NCBI GenBank assembly: GCA_963277665.1
Contig: OY728142.1
Location: forward strand, 10,864,001-10,928,000
Direction: 5' to 3'
From: Viscum album
Lineage: Eukaryota; Streptophyta; Magnoliopsida; Santalales; Viscaceae
Length of the DNA stretch: 64,000 nt
Shown: in pieces, positions 1-11,400 of the stretch
Position numbering within the stretch: the stretch's first letter is position 1
Layout of the letters: each line of letters starts with the position of its first letter
Notes under the pieces: generated by a model
The model's database searches: none
Seen by the model: only the letters and a program-made list of their open reading frames with translations
Told to the model about the DNA's origin: nothing
Program-made: the position numbers and the translations under genes

Positions 1-172
1 TCCTAGTACATCTCCAGTACGTCGTCAGACCCACACAGGATCCTAGTACATCTCCAATATGTCCTCAGACCCACACAGGATCCTAGTACATCTCCATTAC
101 GTCATCAGACCCACACAGGATCCTAGTACATCTTCAGTATGTCATCAAACCCACACAGGATCCTAGTACATC
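1..172. repeat. Tandem array of a 40-bp unit
   Basis: Four full units start at 1, 41, 81 and 121, and a partial fifth starts at 161. Each begins TCCTAGTACATCT and ends CAGACCCACACAGGA (AAACCC in the fourth), with a few substitutions between units. The array lies in the distal part of the minus-strand LTR, the same relative place as the tandem arrays in element 1's LTRs. It continues left of the window. Confidence 0.9.
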
Positions 173-499
173 GTCACAGCCAGCTTCAGGTTTCCCGTAT
201 TAAGCTTACTAGTCTCCGGAAGGGTCTGATCCTCAAACCCCTGGTCGATACTCCAATTGTCACAAATTCCCACGAAGAAGTATCCCAAATGACCATCACA
301 AAAAAGGGGTCTCAACGCAACAGACGGTGCGTCAATCGGACACTCGGTCTGTAAGTTATTAGTCTTTTAGTCCCGAGGGCCCGGTTGGATTCGTAATCGA
401 TCCAACCTAACTGTATCCCAAATTAATCCAAATCTCAAGTGGGGTATACCAAAGGGTCCGTCTCTCTCCAAGGTTTCCAACACCACTGATGGTTCGCCA

Positions 500-990
500 A
501 ACGGATGCTCGGTGCCAAAGTTATGACCAAAAGAGCGTATAGGGTCGAAACTGGTCCGGGTCTGGTCCGACACGATCGGACTGACCCGGCCCGACCCGCG
601 GTGCGGCCCAGCCCGCTGGGCAGCCCAACCCATGCTGGGCGGCCCGGCCCACACTGGGCGGCCCGGCCCACACTAGGCGGCCTGGTCTAGGTGGCGCGGT
701 GCGGCGAAGGTGCGGCACGGGGACCGCGGGGCGACGCGAGGGCCACGGGGCGGCGTGAGGTGACGTGAAGGCCATGAGGGCTGCGAGGGGCCGTAGAGGC
801 CATGGGGCAGTGTGAGGTATCGCGGAGGATTCAAGGGCACCGCGAGGAGGCATGAAGTCCACGAGGCCGTGAGACGGCATGAAGGCTGTGAGGGTGGCGC
901 AGAGGTCGCGAGGGCCACGAGGCGGCGTGGAGGTCACGGTTCGGCGGGGCGGCCGCGGTGTGGTGGTCCACCGTGGCTGTCCAGATGGCC
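500..990. repeat. GC-rich LTR segment with 19-bp repeats
   Basis: Strongly GC-rich block inside the element 0 LTR. A 19-bp unit, CTGGGCGGCCCGGCCCACA, is repeated head to tail at 635 and 654, with degenerate copies at about 615 and 673. It is followed by purine-rich imperfect repeats around GGCCATGAGGG. The long open frames on both strands here follow from high GC content and low stop density. They resemble no protein and are not annotated as genes. Confidence 0.7.
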
Positions 991-1559
991 AGCCATCCTA
1001 TCTGCGTGGCACAGTCGCGCGTCGCGCCTTCTCCAGTGGAAGGTTTGGACGATCGCCCTTCGTTCATCATCTTGGCACAAATCCGCCTTCTTCCATCGTG
1101 AAAAACACACCACTCATGAAGAATGGCGGAGGGGTCGGGCCATGTTTGTTTGGCCCGCACGCTCCACGTTAGAGCAGTAGCAAGCGGATCAAAAAAAACT
1201 TGAATCACAAAGAATATCAAGAATGGGTAAGGGGAAAAATTCAAACATCCACCCTACCTCGATTGATCATTGACGTCAAAGAAGAGGGAATAACGGACGT
1301 CATTTCATCGTAATTGAAGACATCCCACGTTGGAGGATGTCCCAAGGAAGGAGTCGAAGTCATTGGAGATCATTAGCATTCTTTGTTGGAGAAGAAGAAT
1401 TCCTCGAAAAGCTCTCCTCTTCCAATCCTTTCTCCCAGTTCCACCTAAAATGAAAAGTAGCCAATACGATGTGTTCCATAAATTTAATTGTTGGCACAAA
1501 ATTAAATTGGAATCATTAATTACGACGAGTTTTGCATAATTAATTTAGAGGAAACCTAG

Positions 1560-1740
1560 GGTCACCCCCCCCCCATTAAAGAGGGAGTTGAAAGGTTTCA
1601 TCCCATTAAAGGGGTTCAGGTGGTCCCCGCCTCTAAATTCAAAATGGGGGTTAGTTCAGGTGGTCCCCACCTCTTAACATTCACATGGGAGGTTTAGGCT
1701 CGGTTGGTCCCCACCACCATAACCCATGTTGAGGGGTTTC
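1560..1740. repeat. Imperfect repeats around GGTGGTCCCC inside the element 0 LTR
   Basis: The motif AGGTGGTCCCCRCCTCT occurs twice (about 1,618 and 1,660) and a degenerate copy GTTGGTCCCCACCACC at about 1,703. GGTGGTCCCCACC is itself close to a palindrome. The motif belongs to the 5' part of the minus-strand LTR. No coding content was seen. Confidence 0.65.
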
Positions 1741-2074
1741 AAAAAAAATGTTAAACATTTTTATTTTATTTTATTCTTTCATTAAAAAAACACAAAAACT
1801 AAATTTCACTCTAGACCCATTACGGTCGAGGTGAAATTCTCCTTACGCAAAAATCGGTGCTGCGAGGTCAATGGTGTCCTCGAAATTCAATTCCGAGCAC
1901 CGTTTCAAAAGTTAAAAAAACCCGCTTGTGCGTTTACTGAACGTACCCGAAAAAAAAGTTCAGAAATTCATTCCGGGCACTCCAGGCCTCAGAATCATGC
2001 ACTGTCAATTTTGGCGGACTCATAAAATTACCATATATTTTAAAAAAATTAAATGTTAATTTCGGGTCTTTACA

Positions 2075-5016
2075 GGAACGGATCGAGGGTGAAAGATAGT
2101 TTTGAGCTTTTTTTAAGCGAATTAAAATAGCGCGCATGCGCGGTTTTGGAAACTTCTAAACGGGTGGCCAGATTGAAAATACAAGTGCACCGTTGCGTCT
2201 GGAATGGAGATATTACCTAATAATGGACCAAATCTCGACCGGCGCGGTTCGAGGGAAAAAATTTAATTTTCATACTTTTCAGGAAAAAAAATAACTTAAA
2301 AGGTTATTTTATTTTTTTTTCCCAACCATTGGGCGGTGGCACGTGGCACTGTGGTACAGTGACAAAGCGATAATGATTCGCATTAGATAAATCTCATTAA
2401 TGGCTCATAAACTTGTAGTGTAATGACGCATTAAATGAAGCGTAACAGATACGTTGTTTCTTAAATGAAACAGCGTAGCGACGCGACAACGCAGCGTAAC
2501 AGAAACGCTATGACATGTTTTCTTTTAATGGGTTAACACGTTGGATAAATCAGGATAAAAGGGTGGAATTTTTTTGATGAACCTACGGTTAGGATTATCT
2601 CCAAACAATTAACGACGAACGCCGGCCAATCGCCAGTGACATTGACGCACTTCGAAGAACAGGACCAAAGAGCATTGAATGCCAAAAGAACTTGAATCCC
2701 TACATACGGATCACTTCAACGACAAACTCCAATGAGGTAGGGGTTGTTTTTTTTTTGTATTTCCTTGTTCTTTATTCTAAAACGGTGAACGCAGATCAAC
2801 CCACAAACAGGTTTATCCGTAGATTTCTTGTTCTTGCGGGAGGGTGATTTCCTTAGGGTTTTGCATAGGGTTTAATTATGTTTGTTGGATAGAACTTAAA
2901 TCCCAAGCCTCCTCATGTTTAAACTATAATATAAAGGGTGTGGGCCGACATGAACAAGGCTCGAGCCCCTCCGTCTTGTGCATTCTTTGTCACCAAACTT
3001 TCTAAATAAAGGCAAGAAGGTTTTGAGGCCTTAGTAGAGAAGGCGGCACCCCATGGAGTCCGGAGGCATAGAAAGAACGAAGAATGGACCACCGGAGTGG
3101 ACCTGGTGGTCCGTGGAAGAACCCGCCAGCGCACCACGATGGCATGTCAAAAGCGGCAGCTGCAGCTGGCTTGGGCCGTGGCGATGCATCAGGATCTATC
3201 GGCGCTTGGGTCAACAGTTGGTGGACAGAGGACGTGGCCAACTGGCTATGTTGGACAGGGTGGCCCGCACTCATGGGTTGTAGCACCCATCTGGAACGCG
3301 GTCGCTAGACCACATGTGGACCCCCAGTGCGGCCAACCTGGCTTTCCGCGATGCACCAAATGGGATTCCCTTAGGCGTTTGATCTAGAGGGGACCTAGCC
3401 CATGCTCTCGGTCCAGGCAGAGGGAGTCGTCTTGCCGGCTACAGGCCGGACTAGGGCATGCCAACTGGGCCGCTATGTGGCCCAGGATGGAAATGAAACT
3501 GGCCCACTTCTATGGGGTGGGCCGATGAGGTAACATCGGGCCGTTGGGTAGCCTGAGCTGGGAATAAACTGGCTCGTCGGTTGCGGGTTGGGCCACGTGG
3601 GACTGGGTCGTAGGGCGACCCGACAGGCTGGACCCCCAGCCGAACTGGGCTGGTTCCAATGAGGCCCAATGGGACTAGCCCAGACCTGAAATGAGTCGGT
3701 TCAGGCCACTCAAATTAAACCAAGGCATGTGGTGGGCCCGGTATGGGTTGGTCGGGTCGGTCCGACCGAGTCGGACCAGGCCTGGACGCAATTGATCCCT
3801 ATTTACTAAAATGTCAATATCTCTCAAAATGGTCGTCCGATTGACGAGACGTTTGCAGAATTAGAACTCTCGTGGCAAGGAGAATATTTTGGGACACTCT
3901 AAGGAGGATTTCATGGAAGTTGAAACATGAAAAATGGCTTGAGGATCGGTTCTCCCAGAATCAAGTGCACTATGTGTAGAGATCCTATGGCTGACTGAGA
4001 CCTGAAGACTGCTGACAAGCAACCTTTTATAGATCAACTATGATCGACCGGTGGGAAGCAGCTCTGTGTGACCCGATAGGCCCATGGTGGGGAGCGGCTC
4101 TGTGTGAACCGACAGACCCACGATACTCAATGGGGAGGAGTACATTAGTATGATGGGAAAGGTGAGAAGTGGCTCTGTGTGTCCTGACATACCCACTGTG
4201 GGGAGCAGCTTTGTATGACACAGCTTACCCACAGTACTCATCAGGGATGAGTACCACAGTAGTACAAGGTTAAGGGGAAGAGGCTCTATCTGACCCGACA
4301 GGGCCACGGTGGGGAGAAGCTCTGTTTGACCCATCATACCCACAGTACTCATTGGGGAGGATTACTTCAGAAACCCAAGGTGTTCAGTGATGTGACTGAT
4401 AGTCTTACTTTACTTACTCTAGATTATACCTGGTGTGAGTTGTATTTCTTCATGATCAATCTTTGTGATCTTGCTTCGTGGTTTTCTTGTGGATTTATTT
4501 GTGGTCTTTCCTTGTTGGTTTGGGGTCCCTATTGTGTATTTTTTTATTCACCCCCGCACAGTCTTTTCCTATACGTGTTGTGTCTGGTGTAGACAACTGA
4601 CAACTTGGCGAAGGACTTGGTGGCCCAGGACCAGGCGGTGCCCAGTGAGATCAGGAAGTCATGACGTGCTTCTATGGATTCCTCCAGCTACTCTATACTT
4701 ACCCATCAGGTGGGGTTTTCAGCGTACGGCTTTCCATATATATTGGACTTTCTATTGTTTCAGTTTTCTTTTTTTGGTTTTTTATTCTAGCCCATTTACT
4801 TTTAGTTGTACCTTTACACTCAGTGGTTGTTTAGTAGCATGCATGTTCTCTTTTCCAATTTTCTTGGGACGTGGTTGTATGTGTGTGTGTACAGCTACTC
4901 GGTAAAATGCCTCCCACTTGTAGTTTGATGCCTTAGGTTCTAGTATTCAACCCCTATCCTTTGAGAGGCGGGATTGAGGGATTCACAACATGGGTCCTAG
5001 GGGATGGGTCGTGAAA
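2075..5016 (+). repeat. 5' LTR of element 1 (first ~780 bp missing)
   Basis: Aligns by eye with 9,220-12,312 throughout, for example the shared TTTTTTTAAGC, GCGGTTTTGGAAA and ATTACCTAATAATGGACC motifs. The counterpart of 8,440-9,220 is absent because element 0's LTR abuts at 2,074/2,075. A candidate promoter box TATAATATAAAGG lies at about 2,923. The LTR ends in GTCGTGAAA. The 3' copy ends GTCGTGATA, so both terminal CA dinucleotides seem mutated. The PBS begins 3 nt further on. Confidence 0.85.
4038..4375 (+). repeat. Composite tandem array in the element 1 5' LTR
   Basis: Three units of about 105-110 bp. Each carries two copies of a GCTCTGTGTGACCCGA-like segment, then a palindromic block, AGTACTC then GAGTACT, around CATTGGGGAG (clearest at the matching place in the 3' LTR, 11,640-11,660). 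Predicted proteins across this array are repeats read in frame and not genes. Confidence 0.75.
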
Positions 5017-5019
5017 AAG

Positions 5020-5031
5020 TGGTATCAGAGG
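5020..5031 (+). promoter_or_regulatory. Primer binding site of element 1 (initiator Met tRNA)
   Basis: TGGTATCAGAGG lies 3 nt after the inferred end of the 5' LTR. It matches 11 of 12 bases of the usual plant Ty3/gypsy primer site complementary to the 3' end of initiator tRNA-Met (TGGTATCAGAGC). Confidence 0.9.
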
Positions 5032-5539
5032 TGGTAGGTTCTACCAGAAGAACTAAGAGTCTATAAATTTTGATGGGGAAACAGTGTTAAGTGTTTTGAG
5101 TTCATTTTTCAGGCTGGGAGTCCATTTTTGATGCGTAGGCCGACGTATCCATACAACATGACCCTGAATTCTATTTTCTGGCCTGGTACATGATAACACT
5201 GGTTTAATGCATCTTTGAGTGTTTTCCCATGATATTTTTGATTCAGGGTCAGCTCACCAGGTATAATAAATTGGTTGTGGTTTATCTTGATTATCTTTCA
5301 AGATTCCTCTACAAAGACAACTAGCTAGGATTCCAGTGCATGACCACGAGGATGGTCCATAGAGTGATGAGGATTTGGTACATATATTGTTTCCCAAGAT
5401 GGAAAAGTCGGGTGGTGTCCCTGCGATACCACCACCCATTGGTTAGCAGTTATTACCAATGTTACTAGTAGATGACATATGCAGACTCAGTTCCTTGAAT
5501 GAGTTTCAGAGACAGAGGCCTCCCAGGTCTAGGGGAGAG

Positions 5540-6450
5540 ATAGATCCTCAAGTTTCTGAGGATTGGATGGAGGAGGTGACGTGAGTCTTTCGCTTAGTGA
5601 GGATTCCACTTGACCAAATGGAAATCTTAGCCGCAAGACTTCTTTAGAGATCAATAGGGAGATGGTGGATCTTGATGATTCATAATCATGATGAGGAAAC
5701 CCTCACCTAGACACACTTTTAGCACCTCTTTAGGGAGGAAATCTTCCCAATGATGTTGTGCTCTGTGTGCATACAGGAGATACTGAACCTACAGCTGGGT
5801 AACATGACAGTATCAGAGTACTCGGCAAGGTTCACCGATCTTTCTCACTACTCTACATACATGGTGCGAGACCCTTTCTTTAGGGACCATACCTTTTAGC
5901 AGGGACTCCAAAAATAGATCAGGGCATTTAATATTTCCCTCAGTATCCCCACTCAGGCTGGATTTCTAGAGAGATCTCTACTAGTAGAGAGCTTCCTCGT
6001 AGAGCAGGCACCGAAAGTGGGAGCTACCACCGGGAAACAGGTGGCTGATTCATCCATGGAGGGTAGCTGACAGATGAATCAGAGGTCTAATCGATCCAAA
6101 TTATCTGGAGGGTAACCCTAGGATATAGGATCGGTGGTGCGAGGCCACCAGGGTAGAGGGGGTTAGTATAAGAACAAAATGTGCTACTCAAGTGGCAGAC
6201 AATGACATGTGGATCATGAATGCCCGACCTGCCACACAATCAATCAAAAGATGGTCAAGGGACCTCCTAATAAGAGGCAAAGGTTTGAGTGAGGAGGTAT
6301 ATAGGGTGGAGGACATGGTAGAGGAACAGGACGAGTAGTAGGTGGTGGGTGACAGTTCAAGGCACTTCCACCACCACCCCCAGATGGTCCACCCCGACCT
6401 CAGGGAGCAGGTGGACAGGGGTGAGCGCAGCTTCAAGCAGTAGAGGATTA
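5540..6450 (+). pseudogene. gag remnant of element 1
   Basis: Forward-strand remains of a retrotransposon capsid gene, broken by stops and frame changes. Readable pieces include EYSARFTDLSHYS at about 5,815 and FLERSLLVESFLVEQAP at about 5,966, which are typical of the Retrotrans_gag region. A degraded zinc knuckle follows at 6,182-6,225 (CYSSGRQ, stop, HVDHECPTC), with the CX2C start altered. The protein would bind and package element RNA. In this state it cannot be made. A glycine- and proline-rich linker leads to the protease at about 6,460. Confidence 0.75.
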
Positions 6451-6700
6451 TGACCACAGTGCTCTGGAGATGATTAGAGGTACGATTTGTGTATTCTCCA
6501 CCTTAGTTGTAGTTCTTATAGACACAGGTGTCAGTCACTCTTTCCTTCCCACAGATCTCATTTAGAGCTCGAAGATTCCAGTGGATTCATTGGCTTGATC
6601 CTAATTATTAGAGACTTCTACGGGAGTTAATTAGATGACTACACACTAGTGACAGTAATGTGAGATTACTCTTGGAGGTGAGAGATTCGGATGGGATCTC
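6450..6700 (+). pseudogene. Aspartic protease remnant of element 1
   Basis: A short readable stretch contains the retroviral-type aspartic protease core LIDTGVSHSFLP. The catalytic Asp-Thr-Gly is at 6,521-6,529 and is intact here, unlike element 2. This enzyme normally cuts the gag-pol polyprotein. Stops follow within about 50 bp. A second protease-proximal motif, DVILGMDWLSIVHAQIDY, is readable from about 6,725 and leads into the reverse transcriptase. Confidence 0.75.
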
Positions 6701-8215
6701 CCAGTAGAGGTGTCGAGGCCTTACGATGTTATCTTGGGTATGGACTGGTTATCCATAGTTCATGCTCAGATTGATTATATTAGGAATAGAGTGTGGTGTG
6801 TCTATAAGTATGGGACCAGGTTTTCCTTAACTAGTGAGAAGGGAAATCTTATAGTACAGGAAAAACTTTCTCAGAGGAGGGTGCAGCCGATCACTCACCA
6901 ATTGGCTAGCCTCACCCTCAGTGCGGTGGGCGAGAGGAGTCCAATATTTCCTATAGTGGTGGACAAGTATGATGATTTATTTCCTAAGGATGTTCTGGGA
7001 CTACCTCTTCGCAGAGAGGTAGACTTTGGTATCAGCCTGTACCCTAGGACGGTACTGATATCCACACTGGAATATCAGATGGCTCCCGTAGAGCTTCGTT
7101 AGTTAAGGGTACAGCTGGAGAACTTGCATGAGAAGGGCTTCGTGAGGCCCAACGTTTCACCATGAACATCCCTAGTGTTGTTTTCTAAGAAGTCAGATGG
7201 AATCTTGACTTTATGTGTGGACTAACAGTGCCTGGACCAAGTGACCATGAAGAAAAAATATCCACTACTGAGAATTGATGACCTCTTTGACCAGATGAAG
7301 GGAGCGAGGTGGTTCTCAAAGATAGACATTAGATCATGTTATCATCATCTTTAGGTACAGGATGAGGATGTACCAAATACAGCCTTCATATGCTGATATG
7401 GACACTATGAGTTTTTGGTGATTCCCTTTGGCATGACCAATTCCCCCTCAGTGTTCATGGGACTCGTGAATAGGATCTTCTATCCATACCTCGATTGTTT
7501 TGTGGTGGTATTCTTTGATTATATCTTTGTGTAATCGATGTTAGAAGAGGAGCATGCTACACACCTTCAGATATTCCTGGATACACTCTGAGAGAACTAG
7601 CTTTATGGGAAGCTCTTGAAGTTCCAGTTCTGGATTTCGGAGGTCCACTTTCTAGGACACATCATCTCAGTGGCTGGAGTTGCAGTGGATTCAGTGAAGA
7701 TAGAGGCAGTGCTTGCTTGGGATCTAACCAAGAGCGTGACTCAGGTGCGGAGTTTCTTAGGGTTGGATGGATGCTACGGGAGGTTTGTTCCTGACTTTTC
7801 CAAAGTATCATCACCCTTATCATCTTTGACATAGAAGGGACAACCCTTTCTGTGGACAGAGAAGTGCCAGCATAATTTCCAGAAGATGAGGCGGAGACTG
7901 AAGAGTGCCTCCATCTTGAGACTACCAAAGGAGGGAATTGGTTATGTAGTTTTTTTTTGATGTATCGGGGAATAGAATGGTTTATGTCCTGATGTAGGAG
8001 CGAGCAATGATCGCCTACGGTTCATAGCAGTTGTGGCAGAATGAGCATAACTACTTGACCCATGGCCTGGAGTTAGCAGTATTGGTATTTTCTTTTAATA
8101 TGTGGTGGCACTACTTGATTGGTGAATGTTTTACCATCTACTCCGACCATAAGATTCATAGGTATATCTTCTCCCAGAAGAACCTGAACTTGAGGCAGAG
8201 GTGAGCTGTATATTG
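6700..8215 (+). pseudogene. Reverse transcriptase and RNase H remnant of element 1
   Basis: Readable in pieces: the MDWL block (about 6,740), [20 protein letters not shown] (about 7,260-7,320), [20 protein letters not shown] (7,402-7,461), [16 protein letters not shown] (7,642-7,689) and RSFLGLDGCYGRFVPDFSKV (7,748-7,807). RNase H pieces follow (EHNYLTHGLELAVL, then NLNLRQR ending near 8,205). The catalytic Asp-Asp of the polymerase reads Asp-Tyr at 7,517-7,522, so the site is dead as well as broken by stops. Domain order fits Ty3/gypsy, but RNase H is followed directly by the chromodomain and not by integrase. Confidence 0.85.
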
Positions 8216-8390
8216 ATGATGGGGTGACGTTTTTGGAGTTCCCGGTGGAGATAGAGGATAGACAAGAGAGGGTCCTTTGTGTATGGTTGATTCCTCTAAT
8301 GTACGTTCGTTGGTAGTATGAGAATATCCATGAGAGAACATGGGAGCAGGAGGCTCAGATTCATGGTCAGTACCCCTTTCTATTTGATCA
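8216..8390 (+). pseudogene. Chromodomain remnant of element 1, fused after an integrase deletion
   Basis: The frame from about 8,228 reads VTFLEFPVEIEDRQERVL, then a tryptophan-bearing stretch with one stop, then ERTWEQEAQIHGQYPFLF. This matches the C-terminal chromodomain of elements 2 and 3 (compare FVERPMEIQDCQERVL at 57,040-57,090). In a complete element about 1.2-1.5 kb of integrase separates it from RNase H. Here the gap is under 25 bp, so integrase has been removed cleanly. Confidence 0.8.
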
Positions 8391-8424
8391 GCCCTTGTTT
8401 TGGATTACAAGGACGTAAATCCCT

Positions 8425-8436
8425 AAAAGGGGGGAT
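8425..8436 (+). promoter_or_regulatory. Polypurine tract of element 1
   Basis: AAAAGGGGGGAT sits directly upstream of the 3' LTR start at 8,440. This is the expected place and composition for the plus-strand primer of reverse transcription. Confidence 0.8.
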
Positions 8437-8439
8437 TAA

Positions 8440-11400
8440 TGAAAGACCCTATAATTCCATTAATTTTTTTTAAATTAAATGGGATTGTTTCAAGGACAGT
8501 TTTTGAAACGGTGTGCAATTATGAGGCCCAGAGTTCCTAGAATGATCCATCAAAAAATGTTAAGTATAAAATAGCACTCATGAGAATTTTTCCGGAAAAG
8601 GTGGAATAACTCTTAAACGAGTGCCCAGATCATAAATCCAAGGGAATCGTTGCATTCATGATGTTGATTTTACCCTAGGTGCGACTTAAGTTTAGTCGGT
8701 GTAGGCCTCTAGTGAGAAAACTCGAAAATGGCATAACTATAAATAAAATTATTAAATAAAATTATCTTATTTTTTATATGCTTATAACTCATGAATGGTG
8801 AATTGGATTGAAAATCCAAGACCACCATTTAGCTCATGAGGGTATTCTTTCCTTAGGCAAAGCCTAGTATTGTCCAGCATGGGTCAATAGTGGAAAGTAG
8901 TTTTTGGCTATAAATAAAATAATAGAATAAAGTTATTTTATTTTCAAATCCTTATAACTCATAAATGATAACTCAAATTTGAAATATGAGACTACAATTG
9001 AGTTTGTGAGTGTATGCCTCCCTTAGGCGGAGCCTAAAATCACTCGGCTCGGGCCGACTGTAAAAGTTGGTTTTTGGGATGTGATTATAAATAAAATAAT
9101 TTAAATAAAAGTTATTTTATTTTCAAATCCTCATAACTCAAAAAAGGTAACTCGGATTAGAAATATGATACTATATTTGATTTTGTAATGAAATTTTCTT
9201 TTTAATTAGGTCTTAACCTAGACCGGTGCGGTTCGAGGGCGAAAGATTGTTTTTGAGCTTTTTTTAAGCAAATTAAAATGGCGTGCATGCGCGGTTTTGG
9301 AAAATTCTAAATGGGTGCCTGGATTGAAAATATGAGGTCACTATTGCATCCATAATGGAAATATTACCTAATAATGGACCTAACCTCAACCGGTGCGGGT
9401 CAAGGGAAAAAGTTAATTTTCAAACTTTTCAGGAAAAAAAATAAATTAAAAGGTTATTTTATTTGTTTTTCCCAAACGCTGGGTGGTGGCACAGTGGTGC
9501 TACGGTGCAGCGACAAAGAAACAATGAGTTGTATTATATGAATCTCATTAATGACTCGTAAACGTGTACTGTAATGATGCATTAAATGAAGCGTAACAGA
9601 TACGTTGTTTCATAAATGAAACAGTGTAGCGACGTGACGATGTAGCGTAACAGAAACGTCATAACATGTTTTCTTTTAATGGGTTAATGATTTGTAGAAA
9701 TCAGGATCAAAGGGTGGAATTTCTCTGATGAACATACAGTGAGAATTCTCTCCAAATGACGAACAACGAACTTCAATGAATTGCCAGCGACATCGACGCA
9801 CTTCGAAGAACGGGACCAGAGAGCGTCGAATGCCAACTGAACTTGAATCCCCATGGAAGGATCACCTCAATGAAGAACTCCAATGAGGTAGGGGCTGTTT
9901 TTTTTAATTTCCCCATTCCTTATTCTAAAACAAAAAATGCGGATCAATCCATGAACATGTTGATTAGTGAATCGCTCGTTCTTATGGGAGGGTTCTTTCC
10001 TTGGGGTTTTGCACCGGGATTAATTATTTTTATTGGATATAACTTCAATCCCAAGCCTCCCCATGTTTAAAATATAATGTAGAGGTCATGGGCCAACACG
10101 AAGAACACCTGATACCCTCCTAATTGTGCATTCTTCGTGGACAAAATTTCGAAATGGTAGCAAGAATGTTTTGAGGCCTTAGTAGAGAAGGCGGCGCCCT
10201 ATGGAGGTGGGAGGTGTAGATGGCATGAAGAACGGACCACCAATGCAAACCCGGTGGTCCGTGGAAGAACCCACTGGAACATCGGTGTCGGCACTGGAGA
10301 TGGTCACGGTCGGGTGGTGGCACCCCAAAAGTAGAATCCACGGCCGACTCGGTCTATAGTGATGTAGTAGGAGCCATCGGTGCTCGGGTTGCGACAATGC
10401 AGCAGGAGCCACCAGCGCTCAGGTCAACGGCTGGTGGACTGGGGACATGGCCAATCGGCCGCATCAGATAGGGTGGCATGTACTCGTGGGATGCGGCACC
10501 ATGTGGGCACGTAGCCACTGGACTGTGTGTGGACACCCAGCGCAGCCGGCCTAGCCGGCCGTGACACCGTGTGGGCACTCAGTCGCTGGACCGCGTGCGG
10601 ACCCCCAGCACGGCCGGTCTATCCAGACATGGTGCACCGAACCGAATTCCCTTAGGTTTCTGGGATAGAGGGTACCCGACCCACACTCATGGGCTAGGCA
10701 GAGGGAGTCATCCTACCAACTGCAGGTCGGACCAGGGCGAGCCAATCGGGCCGCTATGCGGCCCAGGTTGGAAATGAAACTGGCCCACTTCTGTGGGCTG
10801 GGTCGAAGAGGTAATTCCTAGCTGTTGGGAATCTCGGGATGGGAATAAATCATACCCTTGGTTGCGGGTCGAGCCACATGGGATCGAGTCACCAGGCGAC
10901 CTGATGGGCTGGACCCCCGACCGAACTGGGTCGGGTCCAGTGAGGCCAAATGGGCCTAACCCACTAGCCAGGCCAGACCGGGCTGGCTCAAAGCCAAACC
11001 AGGTTGGTTCGGTCTATTCAAATCAAACTGGGGCATGTGGGGCCCTTGGTCCGGGTTGTTCGGGTCATACTGGGCCCAAAGGCAACCGACCCATGTTTGC
11101 TAAAACGCCAATATCTCTCAAACTGGGTGTCCAATTGAAGAGATGTTTATGGCATTGGAATTATCATGACGAGGTAGATATTTTGGAATAATATAAGGAG
11201 GATTTAATGGAAGTTAAAATATGAAGAATGGTTTGAGGATCAGTTCTCCCAGAATCAAGTGCACTATGTGAGGAGATCCTACGGCTAACTGAGACTTGAA
11301 GTCTGCTGACAAGAAACCCTATGTGGATCGGCTAAGATGGCCTAGTGGGAAGCGGATCTGTGTAAACTAGCAAGCCCACGGTAGGGATCAACTCTATGTG

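Larger units (their letters stand above)
1..2074 (-). mobile_element. Partial LTR of a Ty3/gypsy element ('element 0'), running off the left edge
   Basis: Read on the minus strand this begins at 2,074 with TGTAAAGACCCGAAATTAAC. That resembles the start of the 3' LTR of element 1 at 8,440 (TGAAAGACCCTATAATTCC), including the following CATTAATTTTTTTAAA-like stretch and a later TTTTGAAACGGTG motif. The order of parts also matches the long LTRs here: AT-rich start, GC-rich 'gggcccggcc' zone (about 500-990), then a tandem array (1-172). No gag-pol is visible. Immediately to the right (2,075 on) the sequence becomes the interior of element 1's LTR, so this copy probably inserted into it. The other end lies outside the window, so a solo LTR and a full element cannot be told apart. 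Confidence 0.6.

Noticed and set aside
367..1244. Several overlapping 80-140 codon open frames on both strands
   Set aside because: They lie in the GC-rich LTR block, where stop codons are rare in all frames. Residue content is Pro/Arg/Ala-rich with no family match.
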